From the NCBI RefSeq assembly GCF_001297125.1, contig NZ_LHPC01000034.1, positions 310,001 to 374,000 on the forward strand: a stretch of 64,000 nucleotides of DNA. Direction: 5' to 3'. The stretch comes from Pseudomonas sp. RIT-PI-q. Its GTDB lineage: Bacteria > Pseudomonadota > Gammaproteobacteria > Pseudomonadales > Pseudomonadaceae. Below, piece by piece: positions 1 through 9,260 of the stretch (the first letter of the stretch is position 1; every line of letters starts with the position of its first letter). The translations under genes and the position numbers were made by a program. Below the pieces are notes generated by a model, which saw nothing but the letters and a program-made list of their open reading frames with translations, did no database searches and was not told the DNA's origin.

Positions 1-1
1 C

Positions 2-175
2 CATGCAGGTGTGGAGCAATTCCTTCTCATCTCCGGCCGTATCCGATTTAATGAGGTAGAGATGGAGCCTGGCGACTTTTTGAAGGCCGGCCCAGGTGAT
101 GAGCACATGGCATACGCAATCGAAGATACGCTTGCCCTTGTCTCTTTCCGAGGTGAAGTGTTGTTTAAGGAATAA
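2..175 (+). CDS. Cupin-domain protein, 3' end only
   Basis: An open frame enters from the left edge and ends at TAA 173-175, giving the last 57 residues. The translation has the second half of a cupin barrel: a G-R-I-R-F turn, then M-E-P-G-D-F and a G-P-G-D-E-H-M segment whose His and Glu fit a metal or ligand site, and a final beta strand before the C-terminal F-K-E. This looks like a small stand-alone cupin or ChrR-like C-terminal half; the enzyme or sensor role cannot be told without the N-terminus. The TetR gene starts 13 nt downstream, so the two may be co-transcribed. Confidence 0.7.
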   Translation, partial: HAGVEQFLLISGRIRFNEVEMEPGDFLKAGPGDEHMAYAIEDTLALVSFRGEVLFKE

Positions 176-187
176 AGGGGGCTGATC

Positions 188-784
188 TTGCAAAAAAAAC
201 AATCCCGAAAAGAAACGTTGACCGAGCTTGCCATCGATGTGATGCAGGCTCAGGGTACATCGGGAATGGGGTTACGAGGCTTGGCCGAAATTGCCAATAT
301 AAAAGCGGCGAGCCTCTATAACCATTTCTCATCTAAAGATGATCTGGTTTATCACGCGATGAATCTTTACGCCGTGCAGCGAGAAGCAGAGTTGAAAGTT
401 TTCGAGCACCAAACGACCGGTGGTGCGCGTATATACAGTTACTTGAGTCTTTTTGAGCAGTGCTTGAGGTATGACGGCCGTCTTTGTCTCTGTCTTATGC
501 TAATGGTTGAGCGTAGCTCTCTGTCTGAGAAAGTAATGGATCCGGTGGGATTGTTTGTTGATCAGCACACGGCCTGGTTGGCAGTTGCGTGGAATCAAGG
601 GCGTTCCGATCATAGTATTAAGTCCGAAATTGCAGGTGAAGTAGTGTCGCCGGTTATATTCGGTGCTTTGGAGGGAATTACGGCATTTGCTTTACTACAG
701 CCAGATCCGGAAGCAGTGTTTCGTGCTCAGGCGATTGTCTTGCTTTCAGCATTGGGTGTTCAGACAGATGCTGTTGATAAATGA
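188..784 (+). CDS. TetR/AcrR-family transcriptional regulator
   Basis: The protein is 198 aa, the usual length for TetR repressors. Residues about 8-55 form the N-terminal helix-turn-helix, ending in the hallmark A-S-L-Y-N-H-F-S-S-K-D-D-L recognition segment. The rest is an all-helical ligand-binding and dimerisation domain that I cannot assign to a ligand. The start is TTG at 188, chosen because an AAGGGGG ribosome-binding site sits at 176-181 and because it gives the normal amount of sequence before the HTH. It follows a cupin gene closely. A perfect 16-bp palindrome at 2490-2505, upstream of the oppositely oriented porin gene, is a possible target, but that link is inference. Confidence 0.88.
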   Translation: MQKKQSRKETLTELAIDVMQAQGTSGMGLRGLAEIANIKAASLYNHFSSKDDLVYHAMNLYAVQREAELKVFEHQTTGGARIYSYLSLFEQCLRYDGRLCLCLMLMVERSSLSEKVMDPVGLFVDQHTAWLAVAWNQGRSDHSIKSEIAGEVVSPVIFGALEGITAFALLQPDPEAVFRAQAIVLLSALGVQTDAVDK

Positions 785-1006
785 AACACTTTAGTCTAAG
801 AAGCAAAATAGTATATTGAGTAATAGTCAACGGTAGGATCTATTAATTTAATAGCTATCAACTGGTGTCAAAACCTTCGGTTAATAATTGGTTTATATGT
901 GCGCACTAGAGGATTATAAACGTTTTTTACCTCGTAGCGGCTATTCGGCAAAAGAGCGTTAAAACACATAGAGTTGCAAGATGAGGATGCTTGAAGAAAT
1001 ACCAAG

Positions 1007-1048
1007 GCCGCTCGGCCGTAGTGAGTAACCTGACTATGGGCGAGCGGC
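1007..1048. repeat. Inverted repeat downstream of the porin gene
   Basis: GCCGCTCG at 1007-1014 is perfectly repeated in reverse complement as CGAGCGGC at 1041-1048 with a 26-nt spacer. It lies just past the porin stop codon (on the minus strand), where a terminator is expected, but there is no clear U-tract, so a terminator role is uncertain. The remainder of 785-1081 shows no gene. Confidence 0.3.
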
Positions 1049-1081
1049 TTAATTTTGGATGGAATAGACTTCGGTTTTAAA

Positions 1082-2260
1082 TTAGAAGTAATACCCGACA
1101 TCAACGAATAGTTGGTTCTCCCAATGATCAGTACCACCGGCCCCTAAGCTTTGTGTGTAGTTGCTACCGCCAACGTACGGGTCATTTTTACTAAACAGCA
1201 GTTCTGTAGCAACCCAAAATTTACTAATGGAAAATGAAGTACCCAAAATCATCCGTTCGGAGGTATTAAAATCGTTGTTGGATTTGTCGAAGGCGCTATA
1301 GTTAGTATATAGTTTAACTCCGCTGATTTGGTCGAAAAGATACGTGCCGGAGATGTCGTAACTCAGGTCCGCGACATATAGATTGCCACGACTTGCGACA
1401 TTGTAAGTACCGTCATAACCGCCAAGAGTTACCAGTTCGTCGGAGCCAGGGTTACGAGGTGACATCTGTTGTCTTGCAGCTTGCAATTGCAGGCCCCAAG
1501 GACCATTTTTGCCGACGTAGTGAACAGCAACCGCATTTCGTCGGCCATTATTGTCAGTATCATTGTTTTCTAGAGTGGAAGCTAGTCCAGAAACCCCTAT
1601 TTCTGATTTCCAGGGGCCCAAATCCAATGTTTTTGCAACCCTTAACGCTATAGTGTTGCGCTCGCTGTTGTCGCTTCCATTGGCAACATAGCTGTCAGCT
1701 TTGGACGGGACGCTGGAGTAGGTGCGTCCATTACTGGTTCCTTTACCTTGCCAGGCCGGACGAATATAATATCCAGCTTGAAAATTCCAGTCACCTGATT
1801 GCTGGATGTATTTTGCACCCATTTCTGCCAAATCCTCCAACCCAATGACATTGCCCAGCGTTTCGTAGAATGTGTTCCCAAAAAAAGGCTGTAGTCCAAA
1901 TGGAACTTTATTTAGACCCACTTGGATTTGTTGATCGGGATTGAATCTGTAACCGATCCAAGCTGTTTCGGCAAAAGAAATGTCACCTGCGCGGTCAGTG
2001 TATCGATATGGATAAGCACCTCCGTAGAAAAAGTATTTGGCCGAGCCAATCCAAGTATCAGAATTATACTTCGCCGTTAAGAATACAGTATCAAAGTTAA
2101 GCTCTGAGATGTCGCGGTCAGGATCCACGTCAATGCGGGCACGAATAGCACCTCCTAGATCAAGGTTGTCGGTGACCTGAACTGCCATAACTGGTGCGGT
2201 AAATGCTCCGAGCACAGGAATTAGTACGATGGAACGCATAGTACGACTAGTATTTTGCAT
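1082..2260 (-). CDS. Outer-membrane porin (OprP/OprO-like beta-barrel)
   Basis: The 392-aa protein starts with a signal peptide (basic N-terminus, hydrophobic stretch, cleavage expected after P-V-M-A at about residue 26). It continues as alternating polar/aromatic strands typical of a Gram-negative beta-barrel and ends with the C-terminal aromatic Phe in V-G-Y-Y-F that the BAM complex recognises. Motifs such as the early long strand with F-L-T-A-K-Y and F-A-E-T-A-W-I-G-Y resemble the phosphate-selective porin O/P superfamily, although substrate preference cannot be assigned from sequence. It is monocistronic on the minus strand. A 16-bp palindrome lies about 230 bp upstream and could be an operator. 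Confidence 0.8.
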   Translation of the reverse strand: MQNTSRTMRSIVLIPVLGAFTAPVMAVQVTDNLDLGGAIRARIDVDPDRDISELNFDTVFLTAKYNSDTWIGSAKYFFYGGAYPYRYTDRAGDISFAETAWIGYRFNPDQQIQVGLNKVPFGLQPFFGNTFYETLGNVIGLEDLAEMGAKYIQQSGDWNFQAGYYIRPAWQGKGTSNGRTYSSVPSKADSYVANGSDNSERNTIALRVAKTLDLGPWKSEIGVSGLASTLENNDTDNNGRRNAVAVHYVGKNGPWGLQLQAARQQMSPRNPGSDELVTLGGYDGTYNVASRGNLYVADLSYDISGTYLFDQISGVKLYTNYSAFDKSNNDFNTSERMILGTSFSISKFWVATELLFSKNDPYVGGSNYTQSLGAGGTDHWENQLFVDVGYYF

Positions 2261-4211
2261 GAATCTACTTCCTAATTATTTTTTTTGTTGGCAGCAGAAA
2301 GCTTCACCATAGATGCGGTGCGGCATGGGTAAACTGTCTAATGGTAACTTAGCTTTATTAAATTAACCTCATATTGGCTATGTGTGTTAATGATGGGTGG
2401 CGCGCACAGCCAGCACTATATTGCATACATCTACTCCCGAGTTGTGGTTTTGTTAATAGTAGGAGGCATCGCTACGGTAAAATCGTGGCTTGAGTGATCA
2501 CTCAATGAACACAAGCTAATGAAGTTACTGATAGTGTGTAGTATCTTGTGGTACTGCCCGTAATTTCAAAACTAAAAGGGTCTAAATATTTTACGAAAAT
2601 TTAGCGCTATATAGTTTATGTTGTTTATTTGATTTTGAGGGTTTAAGGGAGTACCGATCGTGCAACGAACGCAGGAAAATCTTTGCCCGATATATCATGG
2701 GCGGCACAACGCGGATCTCAACGATCGTAAACTTAAGGTGAGCTAAGAGAGAACTAACAGCTAATGCAGTCATATGGTTGTAACCTTTGAAAATTATTAT
2801 TTTTCAGCGTCGATTGGCTGAAGCTCTTATGTAGCAGAAAATAAATCAACGCACCAAATTTGCATACTTCTTAATATTCAATGGGCCGTTCTATTAAATA
2901 GAAAGCTATCAGATTTAATAGGTGCGCCGGTAAAACCAGCGACTAACTGACGAAATTTCGACACAACAATCTCGTGGTTATGCGCCATTTAATGAGGGAA
3001 ACGAGATGTGGCGGATATCGGTATTTCTTTGTGGGACGATTGTGCTAACACCAACCTAATATTTTTGACCTAGAGCTAGAGCTGCAGCCAGAAAAAGCAC
3101 TTTGTTTAAGCTCAGCGCCTTTCGCAAGCTAGAGGCTCGGTAAAGCCGAATCCTCGTCGGGTACTAGCTAATATATAAGTTAGCTTTGGTGGTATGGCGT
3201 GGGGCTGTGACTCATCGAACAACATGACGTGTCCTTCGGTCTATGCGCGAAGTGAATACCATGCATGAAATTCAACACTATTCGCTGTAGTTTTGCCCGG
3301 GTGGAGTAGGGATGGGCATCCAGGAACCATATGGAGATTAAACCCGTATTCAAAACAGCGCTCAGCTAGGCTTCGGGTTTTTTGACAAAATCGATTAAGT
3401 AGTTTGTCGATATTTTTGCTGAGAGTAATTGTGAGCGTAGTGATTTCAGCGGACACTTTAGATCGCTGTTTTTGAAATTTTCGGCCGATGCATTATCATT
3501 CAAGGATGCGAAATTATGGTATTCACTTGACATAATTGCACGCTGGAGCTCAGTTGAGGTTAATACTTAGATTCGGCCAATGGTAAGCTTATCTGTGCGC
3601 AAAAATGGTGCCGACTGATAGATAAGGTGCCATTTTTTATAATAGCCTAGAAGGCTCGAGCGCCGGTGGCCTATAACAGTATCTATAGAACTTGTATATC
3701 TAATCTGTTGTGTAAGATCACTACATACCTTTAGACAGATATAGATATCGTGGTTCAATGGAAAGCTGATTACCAGACGGGAAGTTGTAGCCACGAATTT
3801 GGGGGGGAAGCTATGACTATTCTTGATCGGTGATTAGGTATTTACCAGCCACGTAAACTTGTCCTGTAATTTTGTAGCGGTCGATCAAAACGGTTTTACG
3901 AGTTAGTCGGATTAAGAATAGTTAGACCGAGAAAATAAAGCCACCATTGTATGCCCAGACTCAGATATCTAAAGATTTTGAAAGCTGCTTCGCCAGCCTG
4001 GATTGCATTACCTAATTGGGTGTGGCGTTCCGTTGACTGGCGAAGTGAAAAAGACCAGAAGGGCCTATGCAATTTATTTGACGCGATGGTATCTACTATC
4101 CGTCAGCTTGGATTACGTAATAGAAATTGCCTCAGTACAATGGGTTGTTTTATTTATGATCATGCGTTCATTTCGATTCTGTTAATCTCTGTATTATTCG
4201 AACAGTTGGGA
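2261..4211. other. Long decayed or non-coding stretch
   Basis: About 1.95 kb separates the porin start from patD with no credible intact gene. Short frames on both strands (for example minus-strand 3241-3456 and 3567-3794, plus-strand 3951-4373) are not preceded by good ribosome-binding sites. The minus-strand frame 3241-3456 continues in the same frame past its stop with protein-like composition, which suggests a dead gene of unknown family. The only sharp feature is the palindrome at 2490-2505. Confidence 0.5.
2490..2505. promoter_or_regulatory. Perfect 16-bp palindrome, TetR-type operator candidate
   Basis: TTGAGTGATCACTCAA is self-complementary over its full length. It lies about 230 bp upstream of the porin start codon. 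The core GTGATCAC is typical in shape and size of TetR-family operators, and a TetR gene is located at 188-784, so it may link that regulator to the porin. The assignment is inference. Confidence 0.45.
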
Positions 4212-5636
4212 TTAATGCTTAAACATTACATGCCGAACTGTTGTGTAATCCTCAAGTCCATACATCGACATATCCTGGCCATAACCGGAAAGCTTCTGTC
4301 CGCCGTGAGGCATTTCGCTAACAAGCATGAAATGTGTGTTCACCCAGGTGCAGCCGTATTGCAAGCGAGATGACAGACGATGTGCACGTCCAACATCCGA
4401 TGTCCAGACCGAAGAAGCCAGACCATAATCCGAATCGTTAGCCCAGTCTAAAACTTGACGTTCATTACTGAATTTTGTAACCGACACGACAGGTCCGAAC
4501 ACTTCACGTTGGACAATCTCATCATCCTGTAGCGCGCCAGCCAAGACAGTCGGTTGAAAAAAATAACCGTTACCATCACCTATTTTGCCACCTGTAATCA
4601 AACGAATATGGGGTAGTGCCACTGCTCGATGAACGAAACCAGCGACGCGATCGCGATGCTGTGCAGTAATCAAAGGACCCATTTCAGTTGCCGGATCGTC
4701 CTGCAGCCCATATTTGATGCTGCTAACAGCATTTCCGAGCTTTTCCACGAATTCATCGTAGATACCTTCCTGTGCGTAAATGCGACAAGCAGCGGTACAA
4801 TCTTGGCCAGCATTATAGAAACCAAAACTACGCACCCCCTCTACAGCAGCATCAATATCGGCATCGTTAAAGATGATCATAGGAGCTTTGCCACCCAACT
4901 CCATATGCATACGTTTCACACCGTCGGCTGTGCTTGAAATAATGTTTGCGCCAGTGGCGACCGATCCCGTTAGTGACACCATCCGCACTTTTGGATGAGT
5001 TACTAAAGGGTTACCGACAGTTGGACCTCGGCCGAAAACCAAGTTAAGCACGCCTGCAGGTAAAATATCAGATGCCAACTCAGCTAAACGCAGAGCAGTG
5101 AGAGGCGTTTGTTCTGATGGTTTTAGTACTACAGTGTTACCAGCGGCCAAGGCTGGGGCGACTTTCCAAGCGACCATCATCAAGGGATAGTTCCACGGCG
5201 CTATAGAAGCGATCACTCCAACAGGGTCACGACGAATCATTGAAGTGTGGCCTGGAAGATATTCTCCTGCAGCTGAACCATTCATGCATCGTGTAGCTCC
5301 GGCGAAGAAGCGAAAAACATCCGCAATTGCGGGGATTTCGTCATTTAACGCCGAGCTATATGGCTTTCCGCAATTAATCGACTCCAATTTAGCTAGCTCC
5401 TCACCATGGGCTTCAATGGCATCGGCAAGCTTAAGTAGGAGCAGTGAACGTTCTTTTGGTGAGGTCTGCGACCAGCTCTCAAATGCTTCGTCTGCGGCGC
5501 GTACAGCAGCATCAACTTGAGCTTCGCCAGCTTCATTGATTTCTACAAGTACGCGCCCTAAAGCCGGATTAAATATAGTTTGTGCTGCTCCTTCACCGAT
5601 GACCAACTGACCGTTAATCAAAAGTTTAGTTTGCAT
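4212..5636 (-). CDS. patD: Gamma-aminobutyraldehyde dehydrogenase (NAD-dependent)
   Basis: The 474-aa product is the same length as E. coli PatD (YdcW) and, by recall, closely similar throughout, including the start M-Q-x-K-L-L-I-N-G and the C-terminal Y-T-x-V-R-H-V-M-x-K-H. It would oxidise 4-aminobutyraldehyde, made from putrescine by transamination or oxidation, to GABA in the cytosol. ALDH landmarks are present: the nucleotide-binding P-W-N-Y with Asn149, the general base Glu246 in M-E-L-G-G-K, and the catalytic Cys280 in G-Q-D-C. The ATG is preceded by AGAGGA. A LysR gene lies upstream on the same strand. No aminotransferase partner (patA) is adjacent. Confidence 0.93.
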   Translation of the reverse strand: MQTKLLINGQLVIGEGAAQTIFNPALGRVLVEINEAGEAQVDAAVRAADEAFESWSQTSPKERSLLLLKLADAIEAHGEELAKLESINCGKPYSSALNDEIPAIADVFRFFAGATRCMNGSAAGEYLPGHTSMIRRDPVGVIASIAPWNYPLMMVAWKVAPALAAGNTVVLKPSEQTPLTALRLAELASDILPAGVLNLVFGRGPTVGNPLVTHPKVRMVSLTGSVATGANIISSTADGVKRMHMELGGKAPMIIFNDADIDAAVEGVRSFGFYNAGQDCTAACRIYAQEGIYDEFVEKLGNAVSSIKYGLQDDPATEMGPLITAQHRDRVAGFVHRAVALPHIRLITGGKIGDGNGYFFQPTVLAGALQDDEIVQREVFGPVVSVTKFSNERQVLDWANDSDYGLASSVWTSDVGRAHRLSSRLQYGCTWVNTHFMLVSEMPHGGQKLSGYGQDMSMYGLEDYTTVRHVMFKH

Positions 5637-5841
5637 AATTTTGTCCTCTTTAACAAATAGTCTTCCAGCGAAGTGGGATTTAGCTAAACGGATTTGTTTC
5701 TAGCACGGCTAAGAACTGAACTCAATTTAAAGGCCCATAATGAACATCAGAGCGATATGAGCTAGTATGAATCACATGATCTATAATGCTCTTGCAATCA
5801 AGATCCTGCGCCTAGTTCGTAATATTCATGGATTCATTCTA

Positions 5842-6759
5842 TTAAACAGATAGCCTGCGCCCCGCGCCAAGGGTTTGTTCGCGAGCGACACCCAGAAATA
5901 GGTCAATCAAAGCTGAGCGTGCACTTCCCCTACGCCATGCCAAGCCTACATCGAGGGTCTGAGTTAAATCCGACAACGAGCGTGCCTCGATAATGTCTCC
6001 CTCTAATGACCATGGACGATAGGTCATATCAGGTTGAATTGCCATTCCCAGGCCCGCTGCGACTAGGTTTCGCACAGCTTCGGTCGAAGCCGTACGCAGC
6101 GTCACGCGTGGCTGCAACTGAGCATTTGCCCAAATTCGCTTTGCGTTAACCTCCATCTCATCTATAAAGAGCTGTATTAAGGGTTCGCCTGCCACATCGG
6201 CCATATAAATACTATCCCGCTCCAGCAGTGGGTGTAACGGGGGAAGCCATAGCCTGTAAGGCGACTGAGTCAAAATTTCTGTTTGAAGGGCCTGTCGATC
6301 TTCGAGGTTGGACAAGATAAGAACACCAACATCTATTTCTCCGCTTACAAGGAGGTGTTCGATGTAGGGCCTTTCATCCTCCATTACTCTGATACGTACG
6401 TTAGGGAAGGCGCGCTGAAAGCGAGTCAAAAGATCCGCGAGGTAGTAGCCTGCTACGAGATTGCTAACTCCGACTATCAACTGGCCTTCGACCTGATCGG
6501 TACTTTTTTGCAGGCTGCGTTTGGCGTTATCTACAGTTGCTAGAATGAGGTGCGCTTGACGCAGAAATTGGTGGCCCTGGTGGGTCAGTGTCATACCCTT
6601 AGCGTGACGATTAAATAGATTCACTCCGATTTCGCGCTCTAGCTTTTGCACCGCAAGCGTAAGTGTCGACTGAGATATGTACACCGCTTGAGCAGCTGCT
6701 GAAATAGACCCTGTTTCTGCAACGGCGACGAAGTGACGTATTTGGCGTAAGCTCATCAT
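5842..6759 (-). CDS. LysR-family transcriptional regulator
   Basis: The 305-aa protein has the standard LysR layout: an N-terminal winged HTH (residues about 2-60, with S-I-S-A-A-A-Q-A-V-Y-I-S-Q-S-T-L-T as recognition region) and a periplasmic-binding-protein-like effector domain from about residue 90, beginning with Q-L-I-V-G-V-S. Ligand is unknown. It is transcribed towards patD, 205 nt upstream of it on the same strand, and may regulate it. Two adjacent ATGs (6759 and 6756) are possible starts; an AGGGG lies just upstream. Confidence 0.9.
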   Translation of the reverse strand: MMSLRQIRHFVAVAETGSISAAAQAVYISQSTLTLAVQKLEREIGVNLFNRHAKGMTLTHQGHQFLRQAHLILATVDNAKRSLQKSTDQVEGQLIVGVSNLVAGYYLADLLTRFQRAFPNVRIRVMEDERPYIEHLLVSGEIDVGVLILSNLEDRQALQTEILTQSPYRLWLPPLHPLLERDSIYMADVAGEPLIQLFIDEMEVNAKRIWANAQLQPRVTLRTASTEAVRNLVAAGLGMAIQPDMTYRPWSLEGDIIEARSLSDLTQTLDVGLAWRRGSARSALIDLFLGVAREQTLGAGRRLSV

Positions 6760-7127
6760 ATGATTTACCCCTAACGAGCCTGGCTGGTCAGTATTTAGCC
6801 TAATGCTACTTTTCCGCTCCGGCGGTCGATTCCAGAATGATTTGAGCGGAATTTTTAGTGCATAATATAGGGCCCGTTAACAAGCCTGGGCGGCTGACGG
6901 AGTCAATATATTAGATTTTCCAAAAAAACCTGATAGACGAAAATTCGTATTTATAGTAATAAAGCTTCTATGATTTTAAATATAATTAAAAAATGAATTG
7001 TATCTTATTAAGATTTTGGTACGTGCGGTCGTCGTTCATTGGCAAAAATGATGCTGCGTTTTCCGTTTCCGTGCAGGTGTTCGACTAAGCTAAAATTTAT
7101 TTAACCGCATCATAGTTAGTTATTTAT
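6760..7127. other. AT-rich intergenic region
   Basis: This 368-bp gap between a LysR gene and an OhrR-type gene (both minus strand) is AT-rich and contains no supported gene. It holds the LysR gene promoter at its left side and the 3' flank of the OhrR gene at its right. Confidence 0.5.
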
Positions 7128-7595
7128 TTATCTGGTTGATTGTACATTTGTGGATTGAATCAAGTTGCTCCGAAGTTTCACAATTGCTTTCTGTAGCCGT
7201 TTAAACTCATTCTGCGAAAGACCACTAGCGTCAATTAACCCCATTTCGTTGCGACATTCACGTAGCTTTCGACCGCTTTTAGTAAGACTTATTCGCACTT
7301 GTCGTTCGTCTTCGGGATCACGTTGCCTAAGTAAATATCCCATCGCTTCTAATTTCTTAAGGATAGGCGTTAGCGTATTGGACTCCAAAAACAGCTTTTC
7401 ACCTAGCGCACCTACGGTCAGGTTTTCGTCCTCCCATAACGCAACGATAGTGATGTATTGCGTATAGGTTAAACCAAGTTGTTTTAGCAATGGCCTGAAA
7501 GCCTTGCCGAAGGCAAGATTCGTCGAATAAACCGCAAAACATAAAAAATTTGAAAGCTTCATATTTGAGGTTTTGGCTTGTTCGGCAAATTTCAT
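7128..7595 (-). CDS. ohrR: MarR-family organic-peroxide sensor, OhrR-type (copy 1)
   Basis: The protein has a winged HTH typical of MarR regulators (residues about 45-110, with the E-S-N-T-L-T-P-I-L-K-K-L-E recognition helix and wing D-P-E-D-E-R). It keeps the peroxide-sensing Cys19 in F-L-C-F-A-V-Y-S-T, known in the OhrR family to be oxidised by organic hydroperoxides, which releases DNA. I start it at ATG 7595 rather than 7673 because this gives the same N-terminus length as the paralogue at 11648 and has an AGAGG upstream. It precedes no gene on its own strand; ohr lies just upstream in the same orientation. Confidence 0.88.
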   Translation of the reverse strand: MKFAEQAKTSNMKLSNFLCFAVYSTNLAFGKAFRPLLKQLGLTYTQYITIVALWEDENLTVGALGEKLFLESNTLTPILKKLEAMGYLLRQRDPEDERQVRISLTKSGRKLRECRNEMGLIDASGLSQNEFKRLQKAIVKLRSNLIQSTNVQSTR

Positions 7596-7644
7596 CTTTA
7601 GCCTCTGTTTTCGAATCCCAATGTCTCTAAAGAGCAATATAATT

Positions 7645-7662
7645 TCATTATAATCGTAATGA
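7645..7662. promoter_or_regulatory. Inverted repeat upstream of ohrR copy 1
   Basis: TCATTA (7645-7650) and TAATGA (7657-7662) form a perfect inverted repeat with a 6-nt spacer, about 50 bp upstream of the chosen ohrR start. The embedded ATCGTAATGAT loosely resembles the ATCGC-based palindromes in front of the ohr copies. It may be an autoregulatory site. Confidence 0.3.
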
Positions 7663-7805
7663 TATTGGCGCATTTTTTCGTATGGTTACTTGGCCTCTGG
7701 GGAGTTTTCACTTACTTCCGTAATGAACTGGGAGCGATATATTAGTATTTCGGGGAGGACGGCGGCCGGCCTGACTTGACCTGTGAGAACCAGCCGCGCG
7801 GCCCG

Positions 7806-8261
7806 TTACGCGGTGTGGATGTTCAGGGCCACATCAATGTTCCCGTGAACCGCTTTTGAATACGGGCACATTTTATCGGCAGCATGGACGATGGTGTCGG
7901 CGACTTCTTGTGTTACCCCCGGAACCTTGACGTCGATTCGAGCCTGCAGGTAGAACTCAGCCCCTGCCATTCCCAGATCCACCTCGATATCAACGGCCAA
8001 ACCGGGTTCAAGTTGGACATTAATGTCTCGGGCAACGATACCGATTGCGGTGATGAAGCAAGCTGACCATGCGCCTGCGAGCATTTGCTCGGAGGTTGGG
8101 TGGCGCACGATAGCCGGGTATACATGCTTCAATTTGTCGCCGTTACCAGGCCAAGAGAGCTCGATGTCAAGGGTGCCATCGTGACCATGTGAAGGACTGC
8201 CAGTGCCGCTGAACTTCGTATGTGTTTTGCCGGTAAACAGGACTTTTTGAATTTTACTCAT
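7806..8261 (-). CDS. ohr: Ohr-type organic hydroperoxide reductase (OsmC/Ohr family)
   Basis: The 151-aa protein has the Ohr/OsmC fold signature with two reactive cysteines: Cys68 in A-W-S-A-C-F (peroxidatic) and Cys132 in M-C-P-Y-S-K-A (resolving), which reduce organic hydroperoxides to alcohols. Glu58 (T-S-E-Q) matches the conserved active-site Glu. However, the G-G-R segment carrying the conserved catalytic Arg of classical Ohr is replaced here by S-P-S-H-G-H-D-G, so it is a divergent subfamily. The ATG has GAAGGG-type spacing upstream. Two ATCGC-type palindromes 15 bp apart lie upstream and are the probable OhrR operators. Confidence 0.86.
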   Translation of the reverse strand: MSKIQKVLFTGKTHTKFSGTGSPSHGHDGTLDIELSWPGNGDKLKHVYPAIVRHPTSEQMLAGAWSACFITAIGIVARDINVQLEPGLAVDIEVDLGMAGAEFYLQARIDVKVPGVTQEVADTIVHAADKMCPYSKAVHGNIDVALNIHTA

Positions 8262-8804
8262 GAGAAGGGCCTCAAATTAATATAGTTATTTTTGTAATCG
8301 CGCGCGCTTCAATCGCATGCGATGTCGAGTATCTTGGCGCAGATAAAAAACGATGTCAAGAGGGACTGTGCTGGAAGGGTGCGATGCGCAGTATTGAGGG
8401 CTTGGGACGCCAGACAAAGTCAAACGCCATCTAGAGAAATTTAGTGATTTCCGATAAAAGACGTTTTTCTAGGAGCTAGCGACTGAAATCGCGCGTAGGT
8501 AGTGAGAGGCGTGTCTACAGCTAAAAATTGTATTTTTCTATAGGAGATTCTCCCTATCACCAACAGAGAATTTCCTTAGGGCCTGTTACATGTCAGCGAC
8601 GGGCGAGATTACATTCATCGTATCAATAGTTTTTACAGAAAGATTTTGAGAATATTAAAGCATTAAATGCTTGGCAGTGAGAGTTGAACTAAATGCAACT
8701 CGCATGTAGGTTGTTTAGTTTAGTGCAGAACTAATCAATGAGGGTGCTTGCGATAGGGTTAGGCTCACAACGCTACCTGATGAACTTTGTAAAATTTGGA
8801 ACGA
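8262..8804. other. Intergenic region between ohr and the CBS-domain gene
   Basis: Apart from the tandem palindromes at 8297-8323, this 540-bp stretch has no supported gene. It carries the ohr promoter at its left end and the 3' flank of the CBS-domain gene at its right. Confidence 0.5.
8297..8323. promoter_or_regulatory. Tandem OhrR-type operators upstream of ohr
   Basis: ATCGCGCGCGCT (8297-8308) and the perfect palindrome ATCGCATGCGAT (8312-8323) start exactly 15 bp apart, 36-62 bp upstream of the ohr start. The same two-box arrangement with the same 15-bp step occurs upstream of the broken ohr at 9876-9902. Conservation in front of both gene copies and the MarR regulators nearby support an operator role. 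Confidence 0.6.
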
Positions 8805-9260
8805 TTATTCGCCGCGAATGTATTTTTGTAAGTGGTCTATTAAATCTTGTTGTTCGGCAATTATACCTTTTACTAAGTCGCCAATTGAAACTAAACCCAC
8901 AATTTGTTCGTCTTCTATCACTGGCAGATGTCGTAGATGGCCTGCAGTCATTAATTGCATGCAACGTTGATTACTCTCTTTTGGTCCAACTGTAACTACT
9001 TTACGCGTCATGATCGCGCTGACTGGTGTCGCAGCGGAAAAGCGACCACACAGATCTACCTTCCTTGTGTAGTCGCGCTCACTGACAATACCAACCAAAC
9101 GCCCCCCATCTAGCACAATTAGCGCTCCGACGTTTTTTTCTGACATTATTCGAAGCGCTTCAAATACGCTGGTCTGGGGATTGATTGAATAGACAGCATT
9201 AGAGCTCTTTTCCGCGAGGGTTTGTGAAACAGTTTTTAAAGTTTTCATTGTATTATTCAT
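8805..9260 (-). CDS. Tandem CBS-domain protein
   Basis: The 151-aa protein is made almost entirely of two CBS domains (residues about 10-70 and 78-140). They show the usual L-x-x-M-x-x-x-x-V-G-A-L/V and G-I-V-S-E-R-D-Y patterns, and the C-terminal half has L-R-H-L-P-V-I and G-L-V-S-I-G-D-L-V. CBS pairs bind adenosine nucleotides such as AMP, ATP or SAM and serve as energy or redox sensors; the partner of stand-alone proteins like this is usually unknown. The second Met (9248) is an alternative start, having GGATGA upstream. It sits between an intact and a deleted ohr, so the locus may be stress-related. Confidence 0.85.
   Translation of the reverse strand: MNNTMKTLKTVSQTLAEKSSNAVYSINPQTSVFEALRIMSEKNVGALIVLDGGRLVGIVSERDYTRKVDLCGRFSAATPVSAIMTRKVVTVGPKESNQRCMQLMTAGHLRHLPVIEDEQIVGLVSIGDLVKGIIAEQQDLIDHLQKYIRGE

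Noticed and set aside
3951..4373. Plus-strand frame of 140 codons between the gene desert and patD
   Set aside because: It overlaps the end of patD on the other strand, has no ribosome-binding site and no recognisable domain; composition looks like chance.
4629..4937. Plus-strand frame inside patD
   Set aside because: Antisense shadow of a conserved dehydrogenase.
8738..8995. Plus-strand frame over the CBS-domain gene
   Set aside because: It is the reverse-strand shadow of the well-supported CBS-domain protein.
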